The notes under the pieces: generated by a model
The model's input: the letters and a program-made list of their open reading frames with translations, nothing else
Told to the model about the DNA's origin: nothing
The model's database searches: none
Position numbers and translations under genes: made by a program
Source of the DNA: UBA2144 sp964506185
GTDB lineage: Bacteria; Patescibacteriota; Gracilibacteria; Peribacterales; Peribacteraceae
Direction of reading: 5' to 3'
DNA length: 33,598 nucleotides
Assembly (NCBI GenBank): GCA_964506185.1
Contig: CAZDKL010000019.1
Location: forward strand, 1 to 33,598
Part shown: positions 27,848 through 33,598 of the stretch, in pieces
Layout of the letters: the number at the start of each line of letters is the position of its first letter
Position numbering within the stretch: position 1 is the first letter of the stretch

Positions 27848-28879
27848 ATGTCTCACTCATCCATCATTTCCTTCGGCCAATACATCCCTTCAAAGAGAAT
27901 TAAGACTGAAGAGATTGCACGAAGCCACAACCAAGATCCTGCTTCTTATATAAAAGGACTTGGCGTCACGGAAAAAACTGTTCCTGACCAAGGAGAAGAT
28001 GCATTTACGATGGCAGTTGAAGCCGGACGTCAGGCCCTAGCAGGCGCGACGGCGCCGTCGCGCCTGCGGTCATCGCAGATCTCCGCAGTTTTTGTCGGAT
28101 CAGAAAGTCATCCATACGCAGTTAAGCCAACGAGTGGGATGGTTGCTTCAGCTTTGGAGTGTCATCCGTTCTCGCATTGTGCTGATCTTGAGTTTGCATG
28201 CAAAGCCGGAACTGCGGGAATGCAAATTGTGGATAGCATGGTTAGGTCAGGTCAGATTGAGTATGGACTTGCTATTGGATCGGACACAGCACAGGGGAAA
28301 CCCGGTGATGCACTTGAGTACACAGCTGCTGCAGGCGCCGGTGCGGTGATTATTGGACCTGATAATTCCGAAAATGCGATTTGTAGAATAGAAAAGACTC
28401 TTAGTTTTACAACTGACACTCCGGATTTCTGGAGAGCATCCGACAAAAAGTATCCGGAACATGCAGGACGCTTTACAGGCGGTCCCGCTTACTTCCGCCA
28501 TGTCGAGGAAGCACTCAAGGGCATACTTGAAGTAGCTGAACTTAAGGCCTCCAAAGTCGATCACTTCATATTCCACATGCCGAATGCCAAGTTCCCATCA
28601 AAGGTAGCCAAGAAATTCAACCTGACGCGTGAGCAGATGGAACACGGCTTCATTGTTCCTGAGATTGGTAATACATACTCAGCATGCTCAATGTTAGGCC
28701 TGATCAATGTCCTACAGCATGCAAAAAAAGACGAGAAAATCGTACTTATAAGCTATGGATCGGGAGCCGGATCGGACGCATTTGTGTTTACAATGCTCAA
28801 AGACGGTGTGCCTCTCCCCTCAGATACAAGAAAAAATGAGTATATTAGTTATAACGATTATATTAAGTGCACCTCCTAA
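27848..28879 (+). CDS. Hydroxymethylglutaryl-CoA synthase (archaeal-type length)
   Basis: Condenses acetyl-CoA with acetoacetyl-CoA. ATG 27848 is chosen over 27821; 343 residues, close to archaeal enzymes rather than the roughly 390 of Gram-positive MvaS. It has ISFGQYIPSKRIKTEEIA at the start, VGSESHPYAVKPTSGMV, LEFACKAGTAGMQ with the nucleophile Cys118, IGSDTAQGKPGDALEYTAAAGAGA, HFIFHMPNAKFPSKVAKKF with catalytic His243, GNTYSACSMLGL and ISYGSGAGSDAF. Residues 65-74 (AGATAPSRLR) come from a palindrome and extend the loop before the SSQISAVFVGSE strand. A TAGAAT box ends seven bases before the ATG. The next genes are thiolase and a DUF35-GK fusion, the partners expected for archaeal-type HMG-CoA formation. 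Confidence 0.94.
   Translation: MSHSSIISFGQYIPSKRIKTEEIARSHNQDPASYIKGLGVTEKTVPDQGEDAFTMAVEAGRQALAGATAPSRLRSSQISAVFVGSESHPYAVKPTSGMVASALECHPFSHCADLEFACKAGTAGMQIVDSMVRSGQIEYGLAIGSDTAQGKPGDALEYTAAAGAGAVIIGPDNSENAICRIEKTLSFTTDTPDFWRASDKKYPEHAGRFTGGPAYFRHVEEALKGILEVAELKASKVDHFIFHMPNAKFPSKVAKKFNLTREQMEHGFIVPEIGNTYSACSMLGLINVLQHAKKDEKIVLISYGSGAGSDAFVFTMLKDGVPLPSDTRKNEYISYNDYIKCTS
28040..28067. repeat. Perfect 28-bp palindrome inside HMG-CoA synthase
   Basis: Half-site GCAGGCGCGACGGC followed by its exact reverse complement, the longest of the three. It encodes AGATAPSRL in the same frame as the mvk and HMG-CoA reductase copies. A short CTGCG/CGCAG stem follows (28064-28077). Confidence 0.92.
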
Positions 28880-28881
28880 GA

Positions 28882-28945
28882 ATCAGAAGAATCAGAGGAT
28901 TCAGAGGATATCTTCTGCTTCTTCTGATTCCTCTGCTTCCTCTCC
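28882..28945. repeat. CAGAAGAATCAGAGG inverted repeat
   Basis: The left words (AATCAGAAGAATCAGAGG) and right words (CTTCTTCTGATTCCTCTG) are near complements with a few-base centre, giving an imperfect hairpin just after the HMG-CoA synthase stop. Same family as 12889-12997. Confidence 0.7.
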
Positions 28946-28985
28946 TTTGCTTCTTATGCTTCCATTCAGTAGGATATCTTCAAAT

Positions 28986-30095
28986 ATGAATCAGGACATA
29001 TTCATCGTAGGAACTGGTCAGACACCTTTTGGCGAGCACTGGGACAAAGGGCCTAAGGACCTTATGGAAGAAGCTGTAACTTCTGCCATTGAAAACTCGA
29101 ATCTGACCGCACTCGACATCGATTTCATCGTTGTCTCCAACATGCTCGGGGAAAGAACCAACGATCAAGCTCACTTAGGAGCTATGGCTTCGGCATTACT
29201 TCCCCATCGTCCACCTGCACTGAGGACTGAAGCTGCTTGTGCATCCGGATCTGTTGCAGTTCACACTGCAATTAGTCTTTTGGAGAGTGGAAGAGCAGAT
29301 AATATCCTCGTGATCGGCGTTGAAAAAATGACTGACGTTTCCTCAGAAGAAATTTCATCGGCATTGATGGGTGCGGCTGATGCGGAGAAGGATATTCCGA
29401 CAGGACTGACCTTTCCCGGAATATTTGGACTGATTGCAAACAGATACATGCATGAATACGGGCTGACGAGAGAGAAACTGAACAAAGTCAGTGCCAAACA
29501 TCACGCCAATGCTTCGAAAAATCCAAATGCTCAATTTAGAAATGCAATTCCTGAGGAAAAAATTTCGCAAAGCCCTTCGGTGGCTGATCCACTTTGCCTT
29601 CTGGACTGCTCTCCGATCTCTGACGGAGCATCTGCGATCATTCTTTCATCTACAAATGAGTCCCCCATCCGCATAAAGGCATCGCAGGTTAGTACAGATA
29701 CGCTCAGTGTTTCTGAACGCCCTTCAATTACATCGTTCCCTGCTACACGTGATGCCGTAGATCGTGCTCTTGAGGAAGCGGAGATCACTCGTGATGATAT
29801 TTCTCATCTGGAAACACATGACTGCTTCTCTATTGCAGCAATAATTAACTTAGAAGATCTTGGATTCGCAGCTCCGGGACGAGGAATCAAGTTTTACGAA
29901 CATGATCAAAAGCCGTCAGTAAACGCTTCAGGAGGCCTTAAAGCCTGTGGACACCCTGTGGGTGCAACTGGCATCAAGCAAATTGTGGACCTGACTAAGC
30001 AACTCAAACTCTCTAAAGAACAATATGCTCTCGCCCACAACTTTGGAGGTGCTGGAGCAACATGTTGTATTCATATTTTAGAAAATGTCAGTTAA
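28986..30095 (+). CDS. Acetyl-CoA C-acetyltransferase (SCP2/archaeal-type thiolase)
   Basis: Makes acetoacetyl-CoA for HMG-CoA synthase. ATG 28986 is chosen because the frame upstream runs through the repeat; 369 residues. Thiolase features: IFIVGTGQTPFGEHWDKGP, LRTEAACASGSVAVH with the nucleophile Cys85, HDCFSIAAII with His278 (SCP2-thiolase style), SGGLKACGHPVGATGIKQI with His323, and a C-terminal HNFGGAGATCCIHIL. This subfamily forms a channelling complex with DUF35 and HMG-CoA synthase in archaea. A separate DUF35 gene is not seen, but the following gene carries a DUF35-like fold. A TAGGAT -10-like box lies ten bases before the ATG. Confidence 0.93.
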   Translation: MNQDIFIVGTGQTPFGEHWDKGPKDLMEEAVTSAIENSNLTALDIDFIVVSNMLGERTNDQAHLGAMASALLPHRPPALRTEAACASGSVAVHTAISLLESGRADNILVIGVEKMTDVSSEEISSALMGAADAEKDIPTGLTFPGIFGLIANRYMHEYGLTREKLNKVSAKHHANASKNPNAQFRNAIPEEKISQSPSVADPLCLLDCSPISDGASAIILSSTNESPIRIKASQVSTDTLSVSERPSITSFPATRDAVDRALEEAEITRDDISHLETHDCFSIAAIINLEDLGFAAPGRGIKFYEHDQKPSVNASGGLKACGHPVGATGIKQIVDLTKQLKLSKEQYALAHNFGGAGATCCIHILENVS

Positions 30096-30118
30096 TTTCT
30101 ATACTATCCTTGACTGGC

Positions 30119-30221
30119 CAACACGCTGCGCTGTCGACAATCAACAATCGACACGCGCACTACGTGCGCTTTCAACAAGTAGTCAATTGTTGAGAGCGAA
30201 GCGTGTTGATTGTCGATTGTT
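30119..30221. repeat. CAACACGCT...CAATCAAC inverted-repeat element
   Basis: The left arm (30119-30145) and inverted right arm (30182-30208) share the sequence family found at 5565-5591. Between them GCGCAC-TAC-GTGCGC forms its own hairpin. The whole spacer between thiolase and the DUF35-GK gene can fold into a cruciform or large RNA stem. It ends six bases before the next ATG. Confidence 0.75.
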
Positions 30222-30226
30222 AAATC

Positions 30227-31138
30227 ATGCCTGATACACCTCCTGTAATTCACCGTGCACAAAAAACTCTTAGAGCCAAGATGCAGAAAGGAAAAGTGAT
30301 ATCTTTCACAACTATAATGCATCCACCATCAGGTTTTTCCGGACCGATGACGATTGGTTTAGTCGAATTGGACGATGGAACTCGCACACTAGGTCAACTT
30401 ACAAGCTCTGATGTTTGTATCGGACAACAAGTAACATCACGACTCAGACTCATGCGAAAGAATGAGCAAGGACTTCGCACATACGACGTTTGTTTCGAAC
30501 CGATTTCCGGAGAAATAGTCCAAGAAAAAGAATTTACGGGGTACATCATTGCACTTACTGGTCCTTCCGGAGTTGGAAAGACGACAATTACTAAAATTCT
30601 GACAACAAAAGTTGGTGACTATGCCGTAAAGGTTCCTATTTTGACAACCCGAGAAGCTTCCGATCAGGATGAAGGAGAATATGAGTACATCGACCCAAAA
30701 AAATTCGATGTTTTAAAGAAACAAGGCAAGCTCGCATCATGTTCCCGCATCCCCTCTTCAACCGATAGCAGATGGTACGGTTATAGGAGATCTGATATTG
30801 AGAAGATTTGGAAAAGCCATAAGGTACCAGTAGTAATTACAGAGATGGGACTCCTACAAGACTTAGTCCGAACCTACACTAGAAGATCGATCCTCTCTTT
30901 CGGACTTCTGCCCCCCGGAAAAAGCAAAAGATTGATGCTCAGCTGCCTGCTTCACAGACTCCGCACCCGCGGAAGGGACAGCGACGCTTCGATTGACGAA
31001 AGACTCAAGAATGCCGAACGAGATCTGGACTTCTTTAAAGAGAAAAAGCATCTGTTTGATGACCTGATAGTGAACGATGACTTGGACTCCGTTGTGGGAC
31101 TCTTGAAAGGCCGTATTTTGGCTGAGGCAAGAACTTGA
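30227..31138 (+). CDS. DUF35-type OB-fold fused to a guanylate-kinase-like domain
   Basis: 303 residues with two parts. About 20-95 (KGKVISFTTIMHPPSGFSGP, MTIGLVELDDGTRTLGQLTS, IGQQVTSRLRLM) matches the OB-fold of DUF35/ChsH2-type acyl-CoA-associated proteins, without the N-terminal zinc finger. About 105-300 is a guanylate-kinase-like P-loop domain: IIALTGPSGVGKTT (Walker A 112-119), LTTREASDQDEGEYEYI in place of the GMP-binding TTRxxRxGExxGxDY loop, RWYGYRRSDIEKI, a LPP-containing strand, RGRDSDASIDERLKNAERDL and IVNDDLD. R142 is kept, but the second GMP-binding Arg is Ser and the DVQG motif is TEMG, so the acceptor is probably not GMP. The position after thiolase and HMG-CoA synthase suggests a role in the mevalonate route. 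ATG start, no Shine-Dalgarno. Confidence 0.82.
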   Translation: MPDTPPVIHRAQKTLRAKMQKGKVISFTTIMHPPSGFSGPMTIGLVELDDGTRTLGQLTSSDVCIGQQVTSRLRLMRKNEQGLRTYDVCFEPISGEIVQEKEFTGYIIALTGPSGVGKTTITKILTTKVGDYAVKVPILTTREASDQDEGEYEYIDPKKFDVLKKQGKLASCSRIPSSTDSRWYGYRRSDIEKIWKSHKVPVVITEMGLLQDLVRTYTRRSILSFGLLPPGKSKRLMLSCLLHRLRTRGRDSDASIDERLKNAERDLDFFKEKKHLFDDLIVNDDLDSVVGLLKGRILAEART

Positions 31139-31176
31139 TTGCATACGGGAGACTAACATTTGAACGCAAAACCAGT

Positions 31177-31182
31177 TATACT
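31177..31182 (+). promoter_or_regulatory. -10 box for a leaderless transcript
   Basis: TATACT six bases before the ATG at 31189. No clear -35. The predicted start of transcription is at or one base from the start codon. Confidence 0.45.
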
Positions 31183-31188
31183 TTTTAC

Positions 31189-32073
31189 ATGCCCAAGAAG
31201 TCCCGCAAGCCGGCAAAAAAGCCAATACAATACGGCGGCGTTGAAACGATATTTATCGCTGCGATTGCCGTAACCATGGTCGCAGCTACCGGCAATCTGG
31301 TCAGGAAAATAGTTGATTCGGATTATTTCGCGGACAACAGAGCAATGATGCAGGATACCGAAGTGTTTGCAGGACAAGTGGTGGAAGAAGAACCTAAAAT
31401 CAAAGCTTTGACCGATGACGAAAGAAAAAAGAAATCATACGGATTCTTTTTGAGAAGAAAAAGCAAGCATAGAACTCTGTTGCTATACAGGCACGATGAA
31501 GAAGAGCGGGGAGTGGAAAAGAGAGAGTACTTAAAAGGGTGCAGAGAAGACATCAGTAAATCAAACCCCAATCTGAGGCTCCCAATAATGCTCAAATGTT
31601 ATCGCGGAGAACTTACTTTGGATCTGGAAGACCTGCGAAAGGAGCGCGCGTTCCTGGATAAGCTTCCCGGAACATCGGATGAAGCTAAAAGCCAAGTTGA
31701 TGAGAGCATTGTCCCGCTAATGGATGCAATTACGGCGGTTATCGACGGCATTGACGCCGGCGTTTACACGTCGGAGGCAGGATTGGTCGAAACAAAGAAA
31801 AATTTGGCAGAACGTTACAAAGCTCCTTACTGGTTGGCGATCACAACGCTCAGGGCCAACGGACTTCTCTCATGGACATCCCATATGATCCGGCGGATAG
31901 ATTTGGTTATGGTTGGAACGGAAGATACCGATGAGGATGGCCTAAAGAATACGAGAGGCTGCTATGAAGATTCGGAGCTTATGCTCTTGGAAATTCCGTT
32001 TATGGTCGAATACTCAGAAGCGCAGGACAGGCTGCAAAGAGCAGTTGAGATGGTCGGATCCTGTATCGGATAG
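31189..32073 (+). CDS. Hypothetical membrane-anchored protein
   Basis: Not recognised. ATG 31189 replaces the upstream frame start at 31135, giving 294 residues. A basic N terminus (MPKKSRKPAKKP) and one transmembrane helix (VETIFIAAIAVTMVAATGNLV) anchor a large, mostly helical extracytoplasmic domain. That domain has two early Cys (LKGCREDISKSN and LKCYRGEL) and two late Cys (NTRGCYED, GSCIG), which could form disulfides. DSDYFADNRA and VGTEDTDEDGL are notable acidic stretches. No catalytic motif is visible. It is probably exported or membrane-bound and lineage-specific. Confidence 0.7.
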   Translation: MPKKSRKPAKKPIQYGGVETIFIAAIAVTMVAATGNLVRKIVDSDYFADNRAMMQDTEVFAGQVVEEEPKIKALTDDERKKKSYGFFLRRKSKHRTLLLYRHDEEERGVEKREYLKGCREDISKSNPNLRLPIMLKCYRGELTLDLEDLRKERAFLDKLPGTSDEAKSQVDESIVPLMDAITAVIDGIDAGVYTSEAGLVETKKNLAERYKAPYWLAITTLRANGLLSWTSHMIRRIDLVMVGTEDTDEDGLKNTRGCYEDSELMLLEIPFMVEYSEAQDRLQRAVEMVGSCIG

Positions 32074-32098
32074 AGAAAATATACGTGTTGACAGCCAA

Positions 32099-32107
32099 TG
32101 TTATACT
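32099..32107 (+). promoter_or_regulatory. Extended -10 promoter of the YgjP-like gene
   Basis: TGTTATACT (TGn plus TATACT), ten bases before the ATG at 32118. A TTGACA at 32088-32093 is too close to act as its -35. Confidence 0.5.
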
Positions 32108-32117
32108 ACCTCTCTCC

Positions 32118-32816
32118 ATGGCTTCAAAACGAATTCGCCACCGGGTAGAACACACCAGAAACAAGCATTCTCGTGCGGTTTTTCGCAATGGAACCATTGT
32201 GATCAGACTGGCCAAAAACCTGACCAGGACGGAGCAGGAAGAGCACATATCTGACCTTTTGAGGCGCATGACCAGGCAGATACTGGAAGATGAGCAGATG
32301 AAGCTGATTGACCCCTTCAGACCCCTTCTGGAGGGCTCAGAGAGCCTTACAGTGAGAACCGCGACCGGAAAGACCTACCACTTCACACTTAAAGCAGGAG
32401 AAAAGACGCGTGCCAGAAGAAATTACAGAGGATGGACCGTTACAGTCAGCCCCCACCTGAGAAGAAAAACTCTGCATTCTCTCCTTTGGGACCTTTTGAG
32501 CAGTGCGGAAGAACGCCGGGTAAGAATGCTGGTGCATGAGGTTAATGATTTAAAATATTGCTTTCCTTTGAGGAAAATCAGGCTCAAATTTGCTTCTTCC
32601 CAATGGGGCAGCTGCAGTCCGAATAAGATAATAATGTTAAATTCGGCATTATTATTCGTCCCGCCTTCGGTGCTCAAATACGTGATAGTTCATGAGCTTG
32701 CACATCTTAAACACGGTAATCATTCAAAGACTTACTGGAAAACCGTGGGCAAAGGGATGCCAAGATACAAATTGGCTCGTGAAACATTGAAAGAGTATCG
32801 TTTGCCTTCTCTTTAG
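32118..32816 (+). CDS. YgjP-like zinc metallopeptidase (DUF45)
   Basis: 232 residues starting at ATG 32118 (the earlier frame start is inside the promoter). The C-terminal half has the YgjP/DUF45 signature: KFASSQWGSCSPNKIIMLNSALLFVPP, then VIVHELAHLKHGNHSKTYW, with HELAH zinc ligands (about 192-196) and a third His in GNHSKTYW. The N-terminal half contains the usual beta-rich region (RAVFRNGTIVIRLAKNL). The family is SprT-like in fold and its cellular role is poorly known. The -10 box lies ten bases upstream, so the leader is very short. Single-gene unit between hypothetical genes. Confidence 0.9.
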   Translation: MASKRIRHRVEHTRNKHSRAVFRNGTIVIRLAKNLTRTEQEEHISDLLRRMTRQILEDEQMKLIDPFRPLLEGSESLTVRTATGKTYHFTLKAGEKTRARRNYRGWTVTVSPHLRRKTLHSLLWDLLSSAEERRVRMLVHEVNDLKYCFPLRKIRLKFASSQWGSCSPNKIIMLNSALLFVPPSVLKYVIVHELAHLKHGNHSKTYWKTVGKGMPRYKLARETLKEYRLPSL

Positions 32817-32856
32817 ATCAATCTGTAAAATATACTCATTAATTCCCCCTTACCCT

Positions 32857-32997
32857 ATGTGGTTCGATGATGATGACGATGACGACGATGACGACCAGCA
32901 GGACGATCGCATCTTCGAAAGCGGTGACTACGAGGACAAAGGCGACGACTTCACCCTTGTCGGAGATGGGCACGATCCAGATGCTGAACCGGTATGA
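32857..32997 (+). CDS. 46-residue very acidic protein
   Basis: Short gene: MWFDDDDDDDDDDQQDDRIF, then ESGDYEDKGDDFTLVGDGHDPDAEPV. The ten-Asp run comes from a GAT/GAC triplet stretch. It is not recognised. Support comes from its ATGA overlap with the following gene, which implies translational coupling, and from a TATACT box 20 bases upstream. It might bind cations or a basic partner, or chaperone the phosphatase encoded next. It could be a translated leader rather than a functional protein. Confidence 0.5.
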   Translation: MWFDDDDDDDDDDQQDDRIFESGDYEDKGDDFTLVGDGHDPDAEPV

Positions 32998-33598
32998 GCG
33001 AACTTGATTTTGATTTGGCTTTGAGCTTTGCATTAAAAACTGCAAGGAAAGGTGCGGGGCTTGCTGTTGAATATCACAGCAAGATAGATCCCGCGAAAGC
33101 CGGTGCTTCTTTGGATATTGAAAATAAATCTCCGCGTGACTATGTTACAAAGGCTGACTTTGATGTGCAGAATCTGATCATTGATGAAATAAAAAAGGAA
33201 TATCCTGAGCATCGAGTCATTGCTGAGGAAGAAGGAGCTGACAATATAGGAAATCCTGACTCACCTTACAGATGGGTAATTGATCCGATTGATGGCACAA
33301 AACCTTTCATGCATGGTCGTGATGAATTTGGAGTGATTTTCGGTCTTATGAAAGATGGCGAAGTTATTTTGGGTGTGATGGTACTGCCGCTTCTGAAAGA
33401 TGAGTTCAAATGCATCAAAGGACATGGTGCTTTTTATAACGATAAACCCGTTGTACTTCGAAATACAAAAGATATGAATGAGGCAATGATTTGTCAAAAT
33501 TTCCGAGGAAGAGAAAGAATGATTGACGGAATTCCCCATGTTCCGGTACCCCTTTGTGGAAGTATCGAGAACTACGGTTGCGCCGCAGATGAACTTGG
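32994..33598 (+). CDS. Inositol monophosphatase family protein, cut by window end
   Basis: The first 201 codons of a Mg-dependent phosphatase (SuhB/CysQ/HisN-type superfamily). MSELDFDLALSFALKTARKG leads into the conserved VTKADFDVQNLIIDEI, VIAEEEG (first metal-binding Glu), WVIDPIDGTKPFMHG (the DPIDGT metal motif), GVIFGLMKDGEVILGVMVLP and CIKGHGAFYNDKPV. Substrate cannot be assigned; HisN-like histidinol phosphatase, inositol phosphatase and PAP phosphatase are all possible. Its ATG overlaps the stop of the acidic mini-gene. The C-terminal catalytic WDxAA segment lies beyond the window. Confidence 0.92.
   Translation, partial: MSELDFDLALSFALKTARKGAGLAVEYHSKIDPAKAGASLDIENKSPRDYVTKADFDVQNLIIDEIKKEYPEHRVIAEEEGADNIGNPDSPYRWVIDPIDGTKPFMHGRDEFGVIFGLMKDGEVILGVMVLPLLKDEFKCIKGHGAFYNDKPVVLRNTKDMNEAMICQNFRGRERMIDGIPHVPVPLCGSIENYGCAADEL

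Noticed and set aside
30227..31138. Plain guanylate kinase (gmk)
   Set aside because: An extra N-terminal OB fold is present and the GMP-binding Arg and DVQG motifs are changed, so the standard name would be misleading.
1..33598. Recoding of TGA to glycine, as in Gracilibacteria
   Set aside because: Many genes end in TGA at family-appropriate lengths, including ATGA overlaps at 24042 and 32994, and no conserved Gly is encoded by TGA.

Overview
The window looks like a chromosomal piece of a Candidate Phyla Radiation (Patescibacteria) bacterium, most plausibly a Peregrinibacteria-like lineage. This placement is inferred from gene content and style: small, tightly packed genes, a pared-down type IV secretion set (VirB2-like pilin, PrgI, VirB4/TraC N-domain protein), an S23-type four-helix-bundle gene, a mevalonate pathway, and an S1 protein with a lineage-style tail. 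TGA acts as a stop (for example the ATGA overlaps of uppS/mvk and of 32857/32994), so the recoded Gracilibacteria/Absconditabacteria groups are unlikely. Most native genes lack a Shine-Dalgarno sequence, and several have a -10-like box only 6-10 bases before the start codon, which suggests leaderless transcripts.

Layout. 1-2240 (minus): three paralogous secreted Lys/Tyr/Ala-rich proteins. 2439-4602: rplK and rplA, unusually separated by a five-TM membrane protein with a basic tail. 4586-7682: a Dus tRNA-modification enzyme, a pilin-like protein, an AI-2E family exporter and a four-helix-bundle gene bracketed by inverted repeats. 7906-10578: clpC under a CIRCE operator. 10510-12887: an unknown duplicated-domain protein, then PrgI and a VirB4/TraC N-domain protein. 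13119-17046: rpsA, HIT protein, small hypotheticals, yidD, csp. 17163-18325: SLH-CAP surface protein and tRNA-Gly. 18326-19765: mostly non-coding, with a broken cNMP-binding gene, REP-like repeats and a structured leader. 19766-21050: a GC-rich orphan gene with its own signals. 21052-22761 (minus): a possible 2H phosphoesterase and an MscS channel. 22851-31138: the isoprenoid cluster. 31189-33598: an unknown membrane-anchored protein, a YgjP-type metallopeptidase, a 46-residue acidic protein and the start of an inositol-monophosphatase family gene.

The isoprenoid cluster is the centre of interest: idi, uppS, mevalonate kinase, diphosphomevalonate (or phosphomevalonate) decarboxylase, HMG-CoA reductase, HMG-CoA synthase, acetoacetyl-CoA thiolase, then a protein fusing a DUF35-type OB fold to a guanylate-kinase-like domain. 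In archaea DUF35 proteins bridge thiolase and HMG-CoA synthase. No recognisable phosphomevalonate kinase or isopentenyl phosphate kinase is present, so the fused kinase is a candidate for the missing step or for a regulator.

Three of these genes (mevalonate kinase, HMG-CoA reductase, HMG-CoA synthase) carry the same GC-rich palindrome, in the same reading frame, each encoding an extra TAPSR peptide. uppS carries another palindrome and HMG-CoA reductase also carries a low-complexity insert. This resembles in principle the protein-coding palindromic elements of Rickettsia. Intergenic regions carry families of word-like inverted repeats, two of which recur at distant sites. Two GC-rich genes (19766 and 27362), each with its own promoter, folded leader and terminator, look like independently acquired cassettes.
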